From the NCBI RefSeq assembly GCF_011009015.1, contig NZ_CP048878.1, positions 1,587,001 through 1,651,000 on the forward strand: a stretch of 64,000 nucleotides of DNA. The letters are read 5' to 3'. The notes beneath the pieces are model-generated. The model searched no databases. It was given only the letters and a program-made list of their open reading frames with translations, and was not told the origin of the DNA. Made by a program: the position numbers and the translations under genes. This DNA is from Spartinivicinus ruber. GTDB lineage: Bacteria > Pseudomonadota > Gammaproteobacteria > Pseudomonadales > Zooshikellaceae. Shown piece by piece: positions 25,866-36,000 of this stretch; the first letter of the stretch is position 1, and each line of letters begins with the position of its first letter.

Positions 25866-27479
25866 TCAGCAGCCTCCCGTTTTGGTATTAGTCGGCTGAA
25901 AATCGTCGGGGAAATGATTAAGCGCGCTCATTACTGGGTAAGGGGTCATTCCACCCATGGCACAGAGTGAGGCATGGGTCATGGTATCGCATAAGTCTGT
26001 CAGTAATACGGCATTGGCCTGGGTATTGTCACCTGCACGAATTTTATCGATGACTTCTACACCACGGGTGGAGCCTATTCGGCAAGGTGTACACTTGCCG
26101 CAGGATTCCTCTACACAAAATTCCATGGCAAAACGGGCTTGTTCTAGCATATCAACTGTGTCATCGAATGCGACAATGCCACCATGACCTACCATTGCAT
26201 CAATTTCCATAAAAGCTTCGTAATCTAAAGGGGTATCCCATTGATGCTCAGGCAAATAGGCACCTAATGGTCCACCTACTTGTACGGCTTTTATCGGGCG
26301 ACCAGTTAATGTGCCAGCACCGTACTCTTCCAGTAACTCACGTAAACTGATGCCGAAAGCTAGCTCTATCAGGCCACCTTGCTTGATATTGCCTGCTAAT
26401 TGAAAAGCTAGCGTACCGCGAGAGCGGCCCATACCGAAATGCTCATAATAAGCTGCCCCCTTTTCTAAAATAATAGGCACAGTCGCGAGGGATAACACGT
26501 TGTTAACAATAGTGGGTTGGCCAAATAAACCTTCAATAGCAGGAATAGGGGGCTTGGCTCTGACTAAACCACGCTTGCCTTCTAAGCTTTCCAGTAGCGA
26601 GGTTTCTTCACCACAAATATAGGCACCTGCGCCTAAGCGTACTTCTAAATCAAAGCTGAAATCACTGCCTAAAATATTGCTTCCAAGATAGCCGTGTTGA
26701 TAGGCCACAGCTATTGCTTTATTCAACATTTGGTTGGCATGGGGGTATTCTGAACGTAAATAGATATAGCCTTGGCTTGCCCCTGCGGCGATACCAGCAA
26801 TGGTCATCCCTTCGATTAATGAAAATGGATCTGCTTCCATGATTAGTCGGTCTGCAAAGCTGCCAGAATCACCCTCATCAGCATTACAGACAATATATTT
26901 TTGCTCAGCGGGGGTGTCTAATACCGTTTGCCATTTAATGCCTGTAGGGAAGGCAGCACCGCCACGCCCACGTAAACCTGACTGTTTTACCTCATCAACA
27001 ATGGCTTGTGGGCCAACTTCCAAAGCTTTTTTTAAACCGATATAGCCTTGATGAGCTGTATAATCTTCAATGGAGGCGGGTTTGATTATGCCTGCGCGCT
27101 GAAAGGTTAATCGCTGCTGTTTTGATAGATAAGGAATTTTTTCAGTTAAGCCTAAATACAAAGGGTGTTGTGGATCACCTGATAAAAAATTGCACTCAAA
27201 TAATGAAGTAACATCTTCTGGTTGAACTGGGCCATAGGCTACTCGGCCATCAGCGGTTTCCACTTCAACTAAAGGTTCTAGCCAAAATAACCCTCTGGAA
27301 CCATTACGTATTAACTGAAAATTAGATTGATATTCCTCAGCTTGTGCTTGAATAGTTGCAGCTACCTGATCGGCACCAACAGAAACTGCAGTAGAGTCAC
27401 AGGGCACAAATACTCTAATAGAGGAGGGCTGACCAGTTGGTTGCGAAGTTGCTGTAGTTGTTTGAGTTAATGTGGTCAT
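25866..27479 (-). CDS. fdsB: NAD-dependent formate dehydrogenase beta subunit
   Basis: The 537-aa diaphorase subunit, homologous to NuoF, which passes electrons to NAD+. An N-terminal extension of about 140 residues precedes the flavin domain. FMN/NADH sites are visible as SGLRGRGGAAFPTGIKW, CNADEGDSGSFADR and GAGAYICGEETSLLESLEG. The 4Fe-4S ligands are in CGKCTPCRIG and the later CDTMTHASLC. Its ATG overlaps the fdsG stop by four bases, showing translational coupling. Confidence 0.96.
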   Translation of the reverse strand: MTTLTQTTTATSQPTGQPSSIRVFVPCDSTAVSVGADQVAATIQAQAEEYQSNFQLIRNGSRGLFWLEPLVEVETADGRVAYGPVQPEDVTSLFECNFLSGDPQHPLYLGLTEKIPYLSKQQRLTFQRAGIIKPASIEDYTAHQGYIGLKKALEVGPQAIVDEVKQSGLRGRGGAAFPTGIKWQTVLDTPAEQKYIVCNADEGDSGSFADRLIMEADPFSLIEGMTIAGIAAGASQGYIYLRSEYPHANQMLNKAIAVAYQHGYLGSNILGSDFSFDLEVRLGAGAYICGEETSLLESLEGKRGLVRAKPPIPAIEGLFGQPTIVNNVLSLATVPIILEKGAAYYEHFGMGRSRGTLAFQLAGNIKQGGLIELAFGISLRELLEEYGAGTLTGRPIKAVQVGGPLGAYLPEHQWDTPLDYEAFMEIDAMVGHGGIVAFDDTVDMLEQARFAMEFCVEESCGKCTPCRIGSTRGVEVIDKIRAGDNTQANAVLLTDLCDTMTHASLCAMGGMTPYPVMSALNHFPDDFQPTNTKTGGC

Positions 27480-27979
27480 TGGACCTCCACAGCAACGGTT
27501 TGCATTTTATCAACTAACTGGTTGAACTTAGTGGCTGTCATTCGGCCATGGATATCATTATTCACCCTGACTGATGGAGAGCAAGCACAGTTACCCAGGC
27601 AATAAACTGGCTCTAGTGTGAAAACGCCATCTAGTGTGGTTTGGTGATAATTAATACCTAGGGTTTGCTTGATGGTTTGTTCTAGTTGTCGGCTACCCAT
27701 GGCCTGGCAGGCTTCAGCACGACAAACCTGAATAACATACTCGCCACAAGGCTTGGATCGGAAGTGGTGATAAAAGCTAATCACTCCATGGACATCCGCC
27801 TGAGATAGATTAAGCTTGTCAGCAATCAGTGGCACGGCATCGGAAGGAATATAGCCCAATTGATCCTGGATGCTATGCAAAATAGGTAGCAACGCACCGG
27901 GTTTGTCTTTTAATGAGTCAATCGACTTTTCAACTAATTGCCGGTCCCAGCTAGAGTTACCCTGCATTCTGTTCCTCAC
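27476..27979 (-). CDS. fdsG: NAD-dependent formate dehydrogenase gamma subunit
   Basis: The 167-aa NuoE-like subunit with a thioredoxin-like 2Fe-2S domain. The ligands are in QVCRAEACQAMG (about residue 102) and YCLGNCACSPSV (about residue 143). The N-terminal helical part includes LLPILHSIQDQLGYIP and HGVISFYHHF, typical for this family. It is the first gene of the fds operon; a bulged hairpin lies 77-111 bases upstream. Confidence 0.95.
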   Translation of the reverse strand: MRNRMQGNSSWDRQLVEKSIDSLKDKPGALLPILHSIQDQLGYIPSDAVPLIADKLNLSQADVHGVISFYHHFRSKPCGEYVIQVCRAEACQAMGSRQLEQTIKQTLGINYHQTTLDGVFTLEPVYCLGNCACSPSVRVNNDIHGRMTATKFNQLVDKMQTVAVEVQ

Positions 27980-28055
27980 CTTGGTTAAACCACGTTCATT
28001 GGTGCATACCCATTGATACTCAAGGGTTTGTTATTGTTTTTCAATCTTGGAAGGG

Positions 28056-28090
28056 TAAACGGCAACTATGCAAACCTGCATAGCCGTTTA
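28056..28090 (-). promoter_or_regulatory. Bulged hairpin upstream of fdsG
   Basis: On the plus strand TAAACGGC-aac-TATGCA, loop AACC, TGCATA-GCCGTTTA forms a 14-bp stem with a 3-nt bulge. It lies in the 352-base region before the fds operon and has no T run. It could be an operator or leader structure; no known riboswitch consensus is recognised. Confidence 0.4.
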
Positions 28091-28331
28091 AGACATGACA
28101 ATAGTTAATTAAGACACTTATGATTTGTTTATTTAACCTGACGTTTGGTGATAGTTTGATTTGATAATCATTTGCATTTATTGGGTGATAATGAAAAACA
28201 TACCAATTGAAACGACCTAAAATAAAAATAGCAATTACTAGAACAATATCGTTGTTAAACTTAAAAATAACAGATAATGGGCGACCTATATTAGGCTGAA
28301 TTTTAGTTTATTTTTATATTTAAACAGTTTT

Positions 28332-28718
28332 TTATGGAACATTGAGTAAGTCGTCTTTTAATAATTGTGTATTAATAACGCTGCCTTGCTCAAAGGGAGT
28401 GTCAAAAATACATGGAAATAATAAGTGTTTGTCAAGCATTTCAATTACATCAGTTAGTAATATATCTAAGCTAAATTTAATAGGTTTAAATTGTTGCCAA
28501 TTTTGAATAGCACAAGCAAGTGCAAAAGATTCATTTGGCCAAAGCGGAAATAATTGATAACCGCTGGCATAGTTTATAGCCCAATGGCCTTTGTATAAAG
28601 TCCAAACTTCTTTATTGATCGCTACCTCCTTCATGAAATATTGATATCGTCTCAAGCGAGATAAGGTTGTTATTTTATTTAACTCATCAGTTAATGGAGA
28701 CCGCATAGATAACCCCAT
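28332..28718 (-). CDS. DUF2750 domain protein
   Basis: A 128-aa protein fitting the DUF2750 family: RYQYFMKEVAINKEVWTLY, then GHWAINYASGYQLFPLWPNESFALACA, and a C-terminal LFPCIFDTPFEQGSVI. The conserved order of an aromatic N-terminal helix, the 'PLWP' motif and the 'F.TP' segment is typical. The family has no established function and often occurs as a lone cytosolic protein. It stands alone on the minus strand between the fds operon and the EamA gene. The first codons (MGLSM) leave the exact start open between 28718 and 28706. Confidence 0.75.
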   Translation of the reverse strand: MGLSMRSPLTDELNKITTLSRLRRYQYFMKEVAINKEVWTLYKGHWAINYASGYQLFPLWPNESFALACAIQNWQQFKPIKFSLDILLTDVIEMLDKHLLFPCIFDTPFEQGSVINTQLLKDDLLNVP

Positions 28719-29054
28719 TTATACAATTTAAAAAATGGAGCATGTCAGCCCCATAAAGTTAGAGGACTAATATATAGAAACACTTTACAGCCGATTAATA
28801 GAAATAAAATAACTCAAAGAAACTATTGAGTTAATACAACAGATTTGGTTAGTCAGTTGGCTTTAAACAACGCAAAACTAATGTTGAAGTGAATGATTAG
28901 TGCTGCTATAAATGCTGTTAAATGCCGACAGTACTTGCTAATAACATTACCTGTCGTGTGTTCACTATAAATTGGTATAGTAGTCTCAGGCAATACATAA
29001 ATATTATGAAAAATATTCATATATTGGGTGTATGGTTGTCGGGCTGACGGAGGG

Positions 29055-29921
29055 TTACATAGTTGCTAATTTCTCTCGACTAATAATCACCACTGCTGTT
29101 ACGACCATAAGGCCTCCAGCCACTCGATATAAGTTCAGCTCTTCATTTAAGATTAATACTGCAAGGATAATAGTGACTATAGGTTCTAGCGTAGATAGGA
29201 TAGCAGTATCTGAAGCGCCAATTATCATATTACCTAAATTAAGTGCAAGAATGGGAATGACTGTACTAAAAATAATCAAACCTGCTGTTGCTAGCCAGCC
29301 ACTGCTTTGTTGAGGTAGTTTAACCTCGCTGGTTATTAAGGCTGTAATGGTGTACGTTAATGCTGCACCGATAAAAATGTAAGTAGTACTAGTGATAACA
29401 TCTTTGTTGGTTAAATAGTGATTGGATAATATAATATAAACTGCATAGCCAAGCGCAGCAGCTAAACTTAGTAAAATACCTAATAGGCTTCCTTCTGGCA
29501 CTCTACCTACTGCAAAAAACACCCCTATAAGAGCAATGGCTAAAGCTGTGACTTTTAGTTTTGTTAGTAGTTCTTTGAACAAAAACCTAGCGATTACTAT
29601 TACAAAAACTGGAAATAGATATAGTAGAATAGCCACTAAACTTGCTGAAGCGTATTGCATGGCTGAGAAGTAACATAATGCAATTGTAGCATAGACAAAG
29701 CCAAGGCATATACTTGGCCAGCAAAGCTTGTTCATAGGTTTTTTTTGTAGGTGAAGAACCATTAGTAAGCAGGCGGCTGCACCTATAAATCTTATCCATA
29801 AGAGCCCTGTCGGGTTTGCTCCTGTTGTATATATTACTGAAGCAAACACTGGTTGAAAGGCAAATGTGATTGCAGCAAATAAGATGTAAAAGGCCCCTAA
29901 TGGCCATGATCTGGTTTTCAT
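29055..29921 (-). CDS. EamA/DMT-family membrane exporter
   Basis: A 288-aa inner-membrane protein with ten predicted helices in two EamA halves. The start MKTRSWPLGAFYILFA gives a first helix directly. An in-frame start 30 codons upstream (30011) would add a non-family extension and nearly abut the divergent gene, so it is rejected. The second half carries the conserved VIPILALNLGNMIIGASDTAILSTLEPIVT stretch (split here only for description), with the typical 'EP' pair before the last helices. Members export amino acids, metabolites or drugs; the substrate is unknown. Confidence 0.85.
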   Translation of the reverse strand: MKTRSWPLGAFYILFAAITFAFQPVFASVIYTTGANPTGLLWIRFIGAAACLLMVLHLQKKPMNKLCWPSICLGFVYATIALCYFSAMQYASASLVAILLYLFPVFVIVIARFLFKELLTKLKVTALAIALIGVFFAVGRVPEGSLLGILLSLAAALGYAVYIILSNHYLTNKDVITSTTYIFIGAALTYTITALITSEVKLPQQSSGWLATAGLIIFSTVIPILALNLGNMIIGASDTAILSTLEPIVTIILAVLILNEELNLYRVAGGLMVVTAVVIISREKLATM

Positions 29922-30032
29922 AAGCTCACTTAAAATGAAAAGCTTTCTATACGAAAACAAAGGTATAGTGCATGTCTGTTTAAGACATAGCTTTGCCTGA
30001 AAAGCTAACAAACATTAATAAGGGTTAATTCT

Positions 30033-30698
30033 ATGACTAATAAAATACCAATGGGAAAACACTGGTCAAAAGTTGAATATCTCCACCAATCAGTGACAAA
30101 CCCAAATATTCATATTAAAGGAACACACAGTTACTATAGTGACGCCTGGACGGGTGGTTTTGAAGAGTCTGCTGTACGTTATTTGTACGGTGATGCATAT
30201 AGTCGGGCTACTTGGAAACCTCAGTGGAAAAATGATCAACTATATATTGGTGACTATGTTTGTATTGGTGCAGAAGCGGTTATCTTGATGGGAGGAAATC
30301 ATACCCATAGAGTGGATTGGTTTAGCCTGTATCCTTTTGGTGACAATATTATTGATGCTTACCAAGGAAAAGGTGATACAAAAATAGCTGATGGTGTATG
30401 GATTGGCATGCGTGCTATGATTATGCCTGGTGTGAAAATTAGTGAAGGGGCTGTTATTGCATCTAATGCAGTGGTGACAAAAGATGTATCTCCATACTCT
30501 ATAGTGGCAGGCAACCCAGCTAAAGTCATTAAGATGCGCTTTCCTCAAGTTATTATCGAACGCCTGTTAGCCTTAAAAATTTATGACTGGCCTGAAGAAA
30601 AATTTAATGCAGTGCAGCAATGGATATGTGCTGATAATATTGAGCAACTTGAATCTGCTTTGATAGCTTATGAGAAAGAGAAAAGTATAGAGGGTTAA
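30033..30698 (+). CDS. CatB/Vat-like xenobiotic O-acetyltransferase
   Basis: A 221-aa left-handed beta-helix (hexapeptide-repeat) acetyltransferase of the XAT class, using acetyl-CoA. The catalytic His region is GGNHTHRVDWFSLYPF (about residues 89-104). Hexapeptide turns follow (IADGVWIGMRAMIMPGVKI, EGAVIASNAVVTKDV) and the C-terminal cap has VAGNPAKVI. Relatives include chloramphenicol (CatB) and streptogramin A (Vat) acetyltransferases, but chromosomal members often have other or unknown substrates. The gene is divergent from the EamA exporter and converges on cheD with a 4-base overlap. Confidence 0.88.
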   Translation: MTNKIPMGKHWSKVEYLHQSVTNPNIHIKGTHSYYSDAWTGGFEESAVRYLYGDAYSRATWKPQWKNDQLYIGDYVCIGAEAVILMGGNHTHRVDWFSLYPFGDNIIDAYQGKGDTKIADGVWIGMRAMIMPGVKISEGAVIASNAVVTKDVSPYSIVAGNPAKVIKMRFPQVIIERLLALKIYDWPEEKFNAVQQWICADNIEQLESALIAYEKEKSIEG

Positions 30699-31330
30699 AA
30701 CAGTTCTACATCACCTTGTGTAGGTTTACAGTTTATTGATTGAATATACTCAGCTTCACGCTGTTGAATAGTATTGTTGTGTAAGGAGCGCAGCTTTTTC
30801 ATTTTGACAGAGCCAGAGTCTGAAAAATACAAGACTTTTCTCGGATATATATCCCCCAAATCTTCAGCAATGACTTGGAGATTTTCATTGCTGAGATAAC
30901 TTTTAACAAAGTCTATATTGCGTTTACCAATATTGGTCATATTTTGCAAAACTTGTCCACCACCAAAAAGCTTAATCTCCAAATTTCGTTTACTGCCACC
31001 ATGCTTGAGAATTTCATTAATTAAATATTCCATTGCCCAATTACCATAACGCATTGATGAGTTAGTCTCAGTCGCATTGGATGTTTCACCACTTAAATCA
31101 CCTGGTGACGGTAGCATAAAATGATTCATACCTCCAACTTTGATATTTATATCCCGTATACAGGCAGAAATACAAGAACCAAGTACTGTACAAATCATTT
31201 CACCATGCGTGCTAACATAAAATTGTCCGGGTAATATTTTTGCTGTTGGGATATTCCAGCGTTTGTCCCAATATCGGTTAATATTTTCAAACCCTATTAA
31301 AGGATTAGGTAATTGAGGCTGCATATTCAT
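30695..31330 (-). CDS. cheD: Chemoreceptor glutamine deamidase CheD
   Basis: A 211-aa CheD protein, which deamidates or modulates methyl-accepting chemotaxis proteins. The active-site Cys lies in CTVLGSCISACIRD (about residue 53), with the His in GGMNHFMLP (about residue 69) and Thr/Ser-rich following segment, and FGGGQVLQNMTNIGKRN further on. It starts 10 bases after the end of the split cheR gene, so cheR-cheD are an operon. No cheA, cheB or receptor gene is in the window. Confidence 0.9.
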   Translation of the reverse strand: MNMQPQLPNPLIGFENINRYWDKRWNIPTAKILPGQFYVSTHGEMICTVLGSCISACIRDINIKVGGMNHFMLPSPGDLSGETSNATETNSSMRYGNWAMEYLINEILKHGGSKRNLEIKLFGGGQVLQNMTNIGKRNIDFVKSYLSNENLQVIAEDLGDIYPRKVLYFSDSGSVKMKKLRSLHNNTIQQREAEYIQSINCKPTQGDVELF

Positions 31331-31340
31331 ACTACTATCT

Positions 31341-32186
31341 CTAGTTGATCTGTTGGTATATAGTGCGGCCTAATGGTTTAAAGTACCTATTATTGTTATG
31401 TAAATTTTCAGAGTGTCCAATAAAAAGGTAACCATTAGATTGTAGTATTTTTGCATATCGATTAATTAGCCTTTTGCGGATTTCCTGATCAAAATAAATC
31501 ATGACATTACGGCAAAATATAATGTCGAATTTGCCACGCATTGGCCATTCGTGAAGTAGGTTTAATTGGTTAAATGTTATTATTTTTTTTAAAGAATCTT
31601 TCACTTTTACTTGGTTATCATTAGTTCTATCACAGAACCACTTTTTCAACCTTGGTTCGCTAACCGTTTTAAGTTGGTCTTTCCGGTAAATACCTGATTT
31701 AGCATGATTAAGTACATTTGAATCTAAATCCGAAGCTAAAAGTTTAGTATTCCAGTTAGGGTTGATCATTTCTCGCATAATGATAGCAATGGAGTATGGT
31801 TCCTCACCGGTGGAGCACCCTGCAGACCAGATACGAACTCGCTTGTCATGCTGGTGTTGACGAATGACTTCAGGAATTGCTGTTTTTTTTTAAAATTCAA
31901 AATGATGTGGCTCACGGAAAAAAGAAGTTAAATTAGTGGTAATGGCGTTGACAAACTCTTTATGCTCTGTATTGTTTTCTTTCTTAAGTAAGTCACAGTA
32001 TTGCGAAAATGTTTGTAACTTTAGGGAGCGTAAACGTCGAACAAGACGACCATAAATCATGTCTCTTTTATGCTCACGCAATTTAATCCCAGTAATATTA
32101 TAAGCGATTGTCTGAATGAAAGCGAAGTCATTATCGCTCATAGGAAATTCGCGGCTTAAATAATCATTTTTAGTGTTAATTGTCAT
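31341..32186 (-). pseudogene. cheR: CheR methyltransferase gene with one in-frame stop
   Basis: Both halves of a CheR chemoreceptor methyltransferase are in the same frame, separated only by a TAA at 31890-31892. The first half has the N-terminal domain (KLREHKRDMIYGRLVRRLR) and ends TSFFREPHHFEF. After the stop the frame continues KKTAIPEVIR, then WSAGCSTGEEPYSIA (SAM-binding motif I), FDIIFCRNVMIYFD and the C-terminal FIGHSEN block. A leucine codon TTA is expected at the stop position, so a single T-to-A change would explain it. No indel is needed. The product is probably inactive unless the stop is read through. The start used is ATG 32186; an ATG at 32141 is also possible. Confidence 0.8.
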
Positions 32187-32336
32187 GTTGTTGCAACGTA
32201 ATAACAATGGCGATGATAGGGCATTATATCTAGGTTTTTTGAGTATAGGTTATAAAGTTAAGATATAGCATGTAGTGTAGTATCTTTATGACAGTATATT
32301 TATAGGTATGAATATTAGTCAGATATTATAAGTGGG

Positions 32337-32375
32337 GTATACCCATTCAAGAATGATTCTTAGGCTTTGTTATCT
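32337..32375 (+). repeat. Dispersed intergenic repeat, copy C
   Basis: GTATACCCATTCAAGAATGA then TTCTTAGGCTTTGTTATC aligns with the copies at 12101-12134 (minus) and 14233-14292, sharing GAATG, TTAG and TTTGTTA with one single-base indel. It lies in the cheR-NRPS gap. Confidence 0.5.
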
Positions 32376-32920
32376 TCATTTCTGATTACCAAGGATAATG
32401 AGAATGCAGTTAAAAGTATTATGACATGGATGTCATATATTAGCGCAATGCGGGGCAATTGCCGAGGATCATTTAACTGTCACCCTGTCTGCCTATTATC
32501 TATAGGGTTATGGGGGTGTCGTCACTTAAAGGCTTCCTCACTTGGGTATATTTAATAGGTTGTAGAGTTGCACAGTTAATGACGATTGATCACAATAGTG
32601 TAACAATAGCTTATTAAATCAACATAAAACCAATTTATGATAAATAGTCATTTAATTTGTGTCAAAGCTTAGCTTAATAGCTAATATACGATATTTTTTA
32701 GTTAAATATCAGGAAATTAACAACTTAATTGATATATTTGTTTGTGGTTTTTCCTAAAAAAGAAAATTTTCTTTTGTTGTTTTATAGGATTGTCATAACC
32801 AAGGCCAAAAGTAAATGTTTGCTATTGATGTTGAGCAATACATATTTTTTTAAATAATATTGAATAAATCAATTTACTAATTGTCGAATAAAGCCGAAAA
32901 TAGACAAAAACCTCACTGTT

Positions 32921-32932
32921 AGACAATTGTCT
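32921..32932. promoter_or_regulatory. Palindrome AGACAATTGTCT upstream of NRPS
   Basis: A perfect 12-base palindrome 139 bases before the NRPS start; TAGACA also occurs 20 bases upstream at 32901. The size and position fit a repressor or activator site. The role is inferred. Confidence 0.35.
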
Positions 32933-33070
32933 GGTAAGTCATGGAGTCATCTTTGCTATCAAGTGAAGTGGAGGCTTTGTGTATTTCTATGTAAATAGTC
33001 ACTAAGAAACTATTGCAAAGAAATCCAGTTTAAAACCTGTTGTAGTGTTAGTATAAATCAAGGAAATGAA

Positions 33071-36000
33071 ATGGTTGCTTGTATTAATTTACACCTTTCT
33101 CAAGAAGAAGTATTTTTTGATCAAATTGCAAACCCCAAGACTACTCAATGGAATATTGGTAGTAATGTAAAAATAAATGGTCAACTTAAGCCTGAATTTT
33201 TAATGCAAGCAATAACTTTCGTAGTTGAGAGTTTAGATATATTTAAGTTTAAAGTTAGCGAGGATGAGGGAAACCCATATTTATATAAAGATCCTTTGAT
33301 TAATATAGATTATCGTAATCAATTAGACTTTAGTAGAGAAAAATTCCCAGAAGATAAGGCTAAACAGTTTATTCGAGACGAGTTTGATACCAATTTTGAA
33401 CTGCTTTCCGGTAATTTATATGAGTTTTATTTATTGAAGCTATCTGATCAGGAATATTGGTGGTGCTCACGTTTTCATCATATTTTAATCGATGGTTTTG
33501 GTATAGCTATTTTTTGTAAAACAGTGGCTAAACTCTATACAAGTCTTGTACAAGGCAAGCCTGCCGGCGATCTACAGCATAATCTGTTTGCATACTTGGA
33601 TTCAATCAAAGAGTCCCATTTTTATTATAATTCTAGTCAATATCAGCAGGATACAGTTTATTGGAGGAATAAGTTTAATACTGTTCCCGAGAAGTTGCTT
33701 GCGAAAAAATATAGTCAACAATTGTTTATTAGTGAAACGATTGATATTGAAATAGCTAAGCAGGATAGAGAGCAACTGGAGCAATTTAGAAGCACAGCTA
33801 ATATCAGTTTATTGCAAATGACGCTTGCTGCGTTGGTTATTTATTTCGATCGTATAACAGCTCAACAGCCACTGGTATTTGGTATACCATTACATAACAG
33901 ACTGAGTAAAAAGCAACAAAAAACAGTAGGCATGTTTACTTCGTTGGTACCTTTTTGCTACCAAATGGGTGATTCAAAACCAATAGATGCTTTATTAGCA
34001 GAAATAAAAAACACCCGAAAACAAGACTTTCCTCATCAACGCTACCCATTAGCTCATTTAAAAAGACAGATGATTGAAAAATTTGGTCAAAGTTATGAGT
34101 TATTTGACGTTGCAGTAAACTACGGCAAGTTTGATTATCAATTAGAGTTTGATGGACTTGAATCGACTGTTCAACAAGTAATTAGTCGAAAAAAATCATT
34201 GCCTCTACATGTTTTTTGGTGTGACTTTGGTCAACACCAACCGTTAACGCTAAAAATTATCTACCGGAATGATTATATGGATGAGCAGGAAGCAACACTT
34301 TTTGCTCAGAGAGTTATCCATATTTTACAGCAGCTAGTTACTAAAACTGATTGCCTTACTAGTGATATTGAAGTGATTAGTGCCTCTGAGCTGCAATTAA
34401 TCCAATCTTGGACTCAACCAAAACAAGTTTTGAGTGAAGAACAAAGTATTTTTAATAATAAGCAGATTCAGACTTTATTTGAAGAGCAGGTTGATAAACA
34501 ACCTGACTCAATAGCTGTTGTATTTGGTCAACAACAACTGACTTATTATGAGCTCAACTCTAAAGCTAACCAGTTGGCTCACTATTTAGTTGAGCATGGG
34601 GTTCAAGCCGAAACTTTGGTGGGGCTGTGTGTTGAACGCTCTATTGATATGGTCATTGGAATGTTGGCTATTATTAAAGCAGGTGGTGCTTATTTACCAA
34701 TTGACCCTAGTTATCCTAAAGAAAGACAAGCCTATCTATTAGAAGACAGTCGGCCGATATTAATACTCACCCATAGTAACTTATTGGCGGAATTACCTGG
34801 TTTTAATGGCAGAATATGTTGTCTTGATATTGAGTGGCCAAAACTTAAGCATTACGCCAAGACTAACCTACAGGTTTCTAATAGTTTAAATAGTCTTGCT
34901 TACATCATTTATACATCTGGTTCTACCGGTAAGCCTAAAGGCGTGTGTGTTGAACAAGCAGGTATTATTCGTCTGGTGAAAGCAACTAACTATGTAGCAC
35001 TATCACCAACAGATGTTATTGCTCAAGCATCTAACCATTCTTTTGATGCAGCCACCTTCGAAATCTGGGGGGCTTTATTAAATGGAGCTAAATTGGTATA
35101 TATCAGTAAGTCTGTGTTACTACTACCTGAAGCACTTAAAGCACAGTTAAGTCGGGATAATATTACGACTCTTTTTATGACAACGGCGCTTTTTAATGCA
35201 GTGGTCGAACAACAGCCTGATACATTTAGCCAATTAAAATATTTAATATTTGGTGGTGAGGCGGCCTCAGTCACCCATGTTAATCGTGTTCTAGATAATG
35301 GTAAGCCAGCGCATTTATTAAATGTATATGGCCCAACAGAAAATACAACGTTTAGTACTTGGTATGAAATACAGGGACAGCAGCAGTCATATCCTATTGG
35401 TATACCTTTGGCATATTCCAGCGCCTACGTGGTAGATAAGCACAATAATTTTTGCCCTGTTGGAGTTGCGGGTGAATTGTTGGTTGGTGGATTTGGAGTT
35501 GCTCGAGGTTATTTAAACAGGCAAGAATTAACTGCTGAAAAATTTATTAATAACCCATTTAATTCTGTGGAAAATGAGCGGCTGTATAGAACAGGGGATT
35601 TAGTGTGTTGGTTGCCAGATGGTAATTTGGAGTTCTTAGGACGTATTGATAACCAAATAAAACTCCGTGGATTTAGAATTGAGCTTGATGAAATAGCAAG
35701 CTTATTAAAGCAACATGAACAGGTCAAAACAGCAACTGTCTTAGTTCGCGAAGATCAGCCAGGGGATAAACGTTTAGCTGGTTATGTTGTAACGGCGAAT
35801 ACAAATAGCTCCCTCGAAACAGAACTGTTGCAGCATTTGGCAAACCAATTGCCAGAATATATGGTACCTGCAGCTATTGTCGCTTTAACCGAGTTTCCTC
35901 TAACTGAAAATGGCAAGATTGATCATCAGTCACTTCCCAAGCCTGATTACAACTTAGTTAATAATATGGTGACGCCAAGTAGTGAGGTAGAGAAATCTCT

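Larger units (their letters stand above)
32208..33070. other. AT-rich region upstream of the NRPS gene
   Basis: About 860 bases between cheR and the NRPS gene. It carries copy C of a dispersed repeat, a 12-base perfect palindrome at 32921-32932 and, presumably, the NRPS promoter. A 62-codon plus-strand frame at 32367-32555 has no family-like features or ribosome-binding site and is not called. Confidence 0.5.

Noticed and set aside
31885-31905. Programmed frameshifting or slippage at the T4A9 run in cheR
   Set aside because: Both halves are in the same frame and the stop precedes the A run, so a frameshift would not restore the product.
32367-32555. 62-codon plus-strand frame in the cheR-NRPS gap
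   Set aside because: No ribosome-binding site or recognisable family, and it overlaps the dispersed repeat copy.
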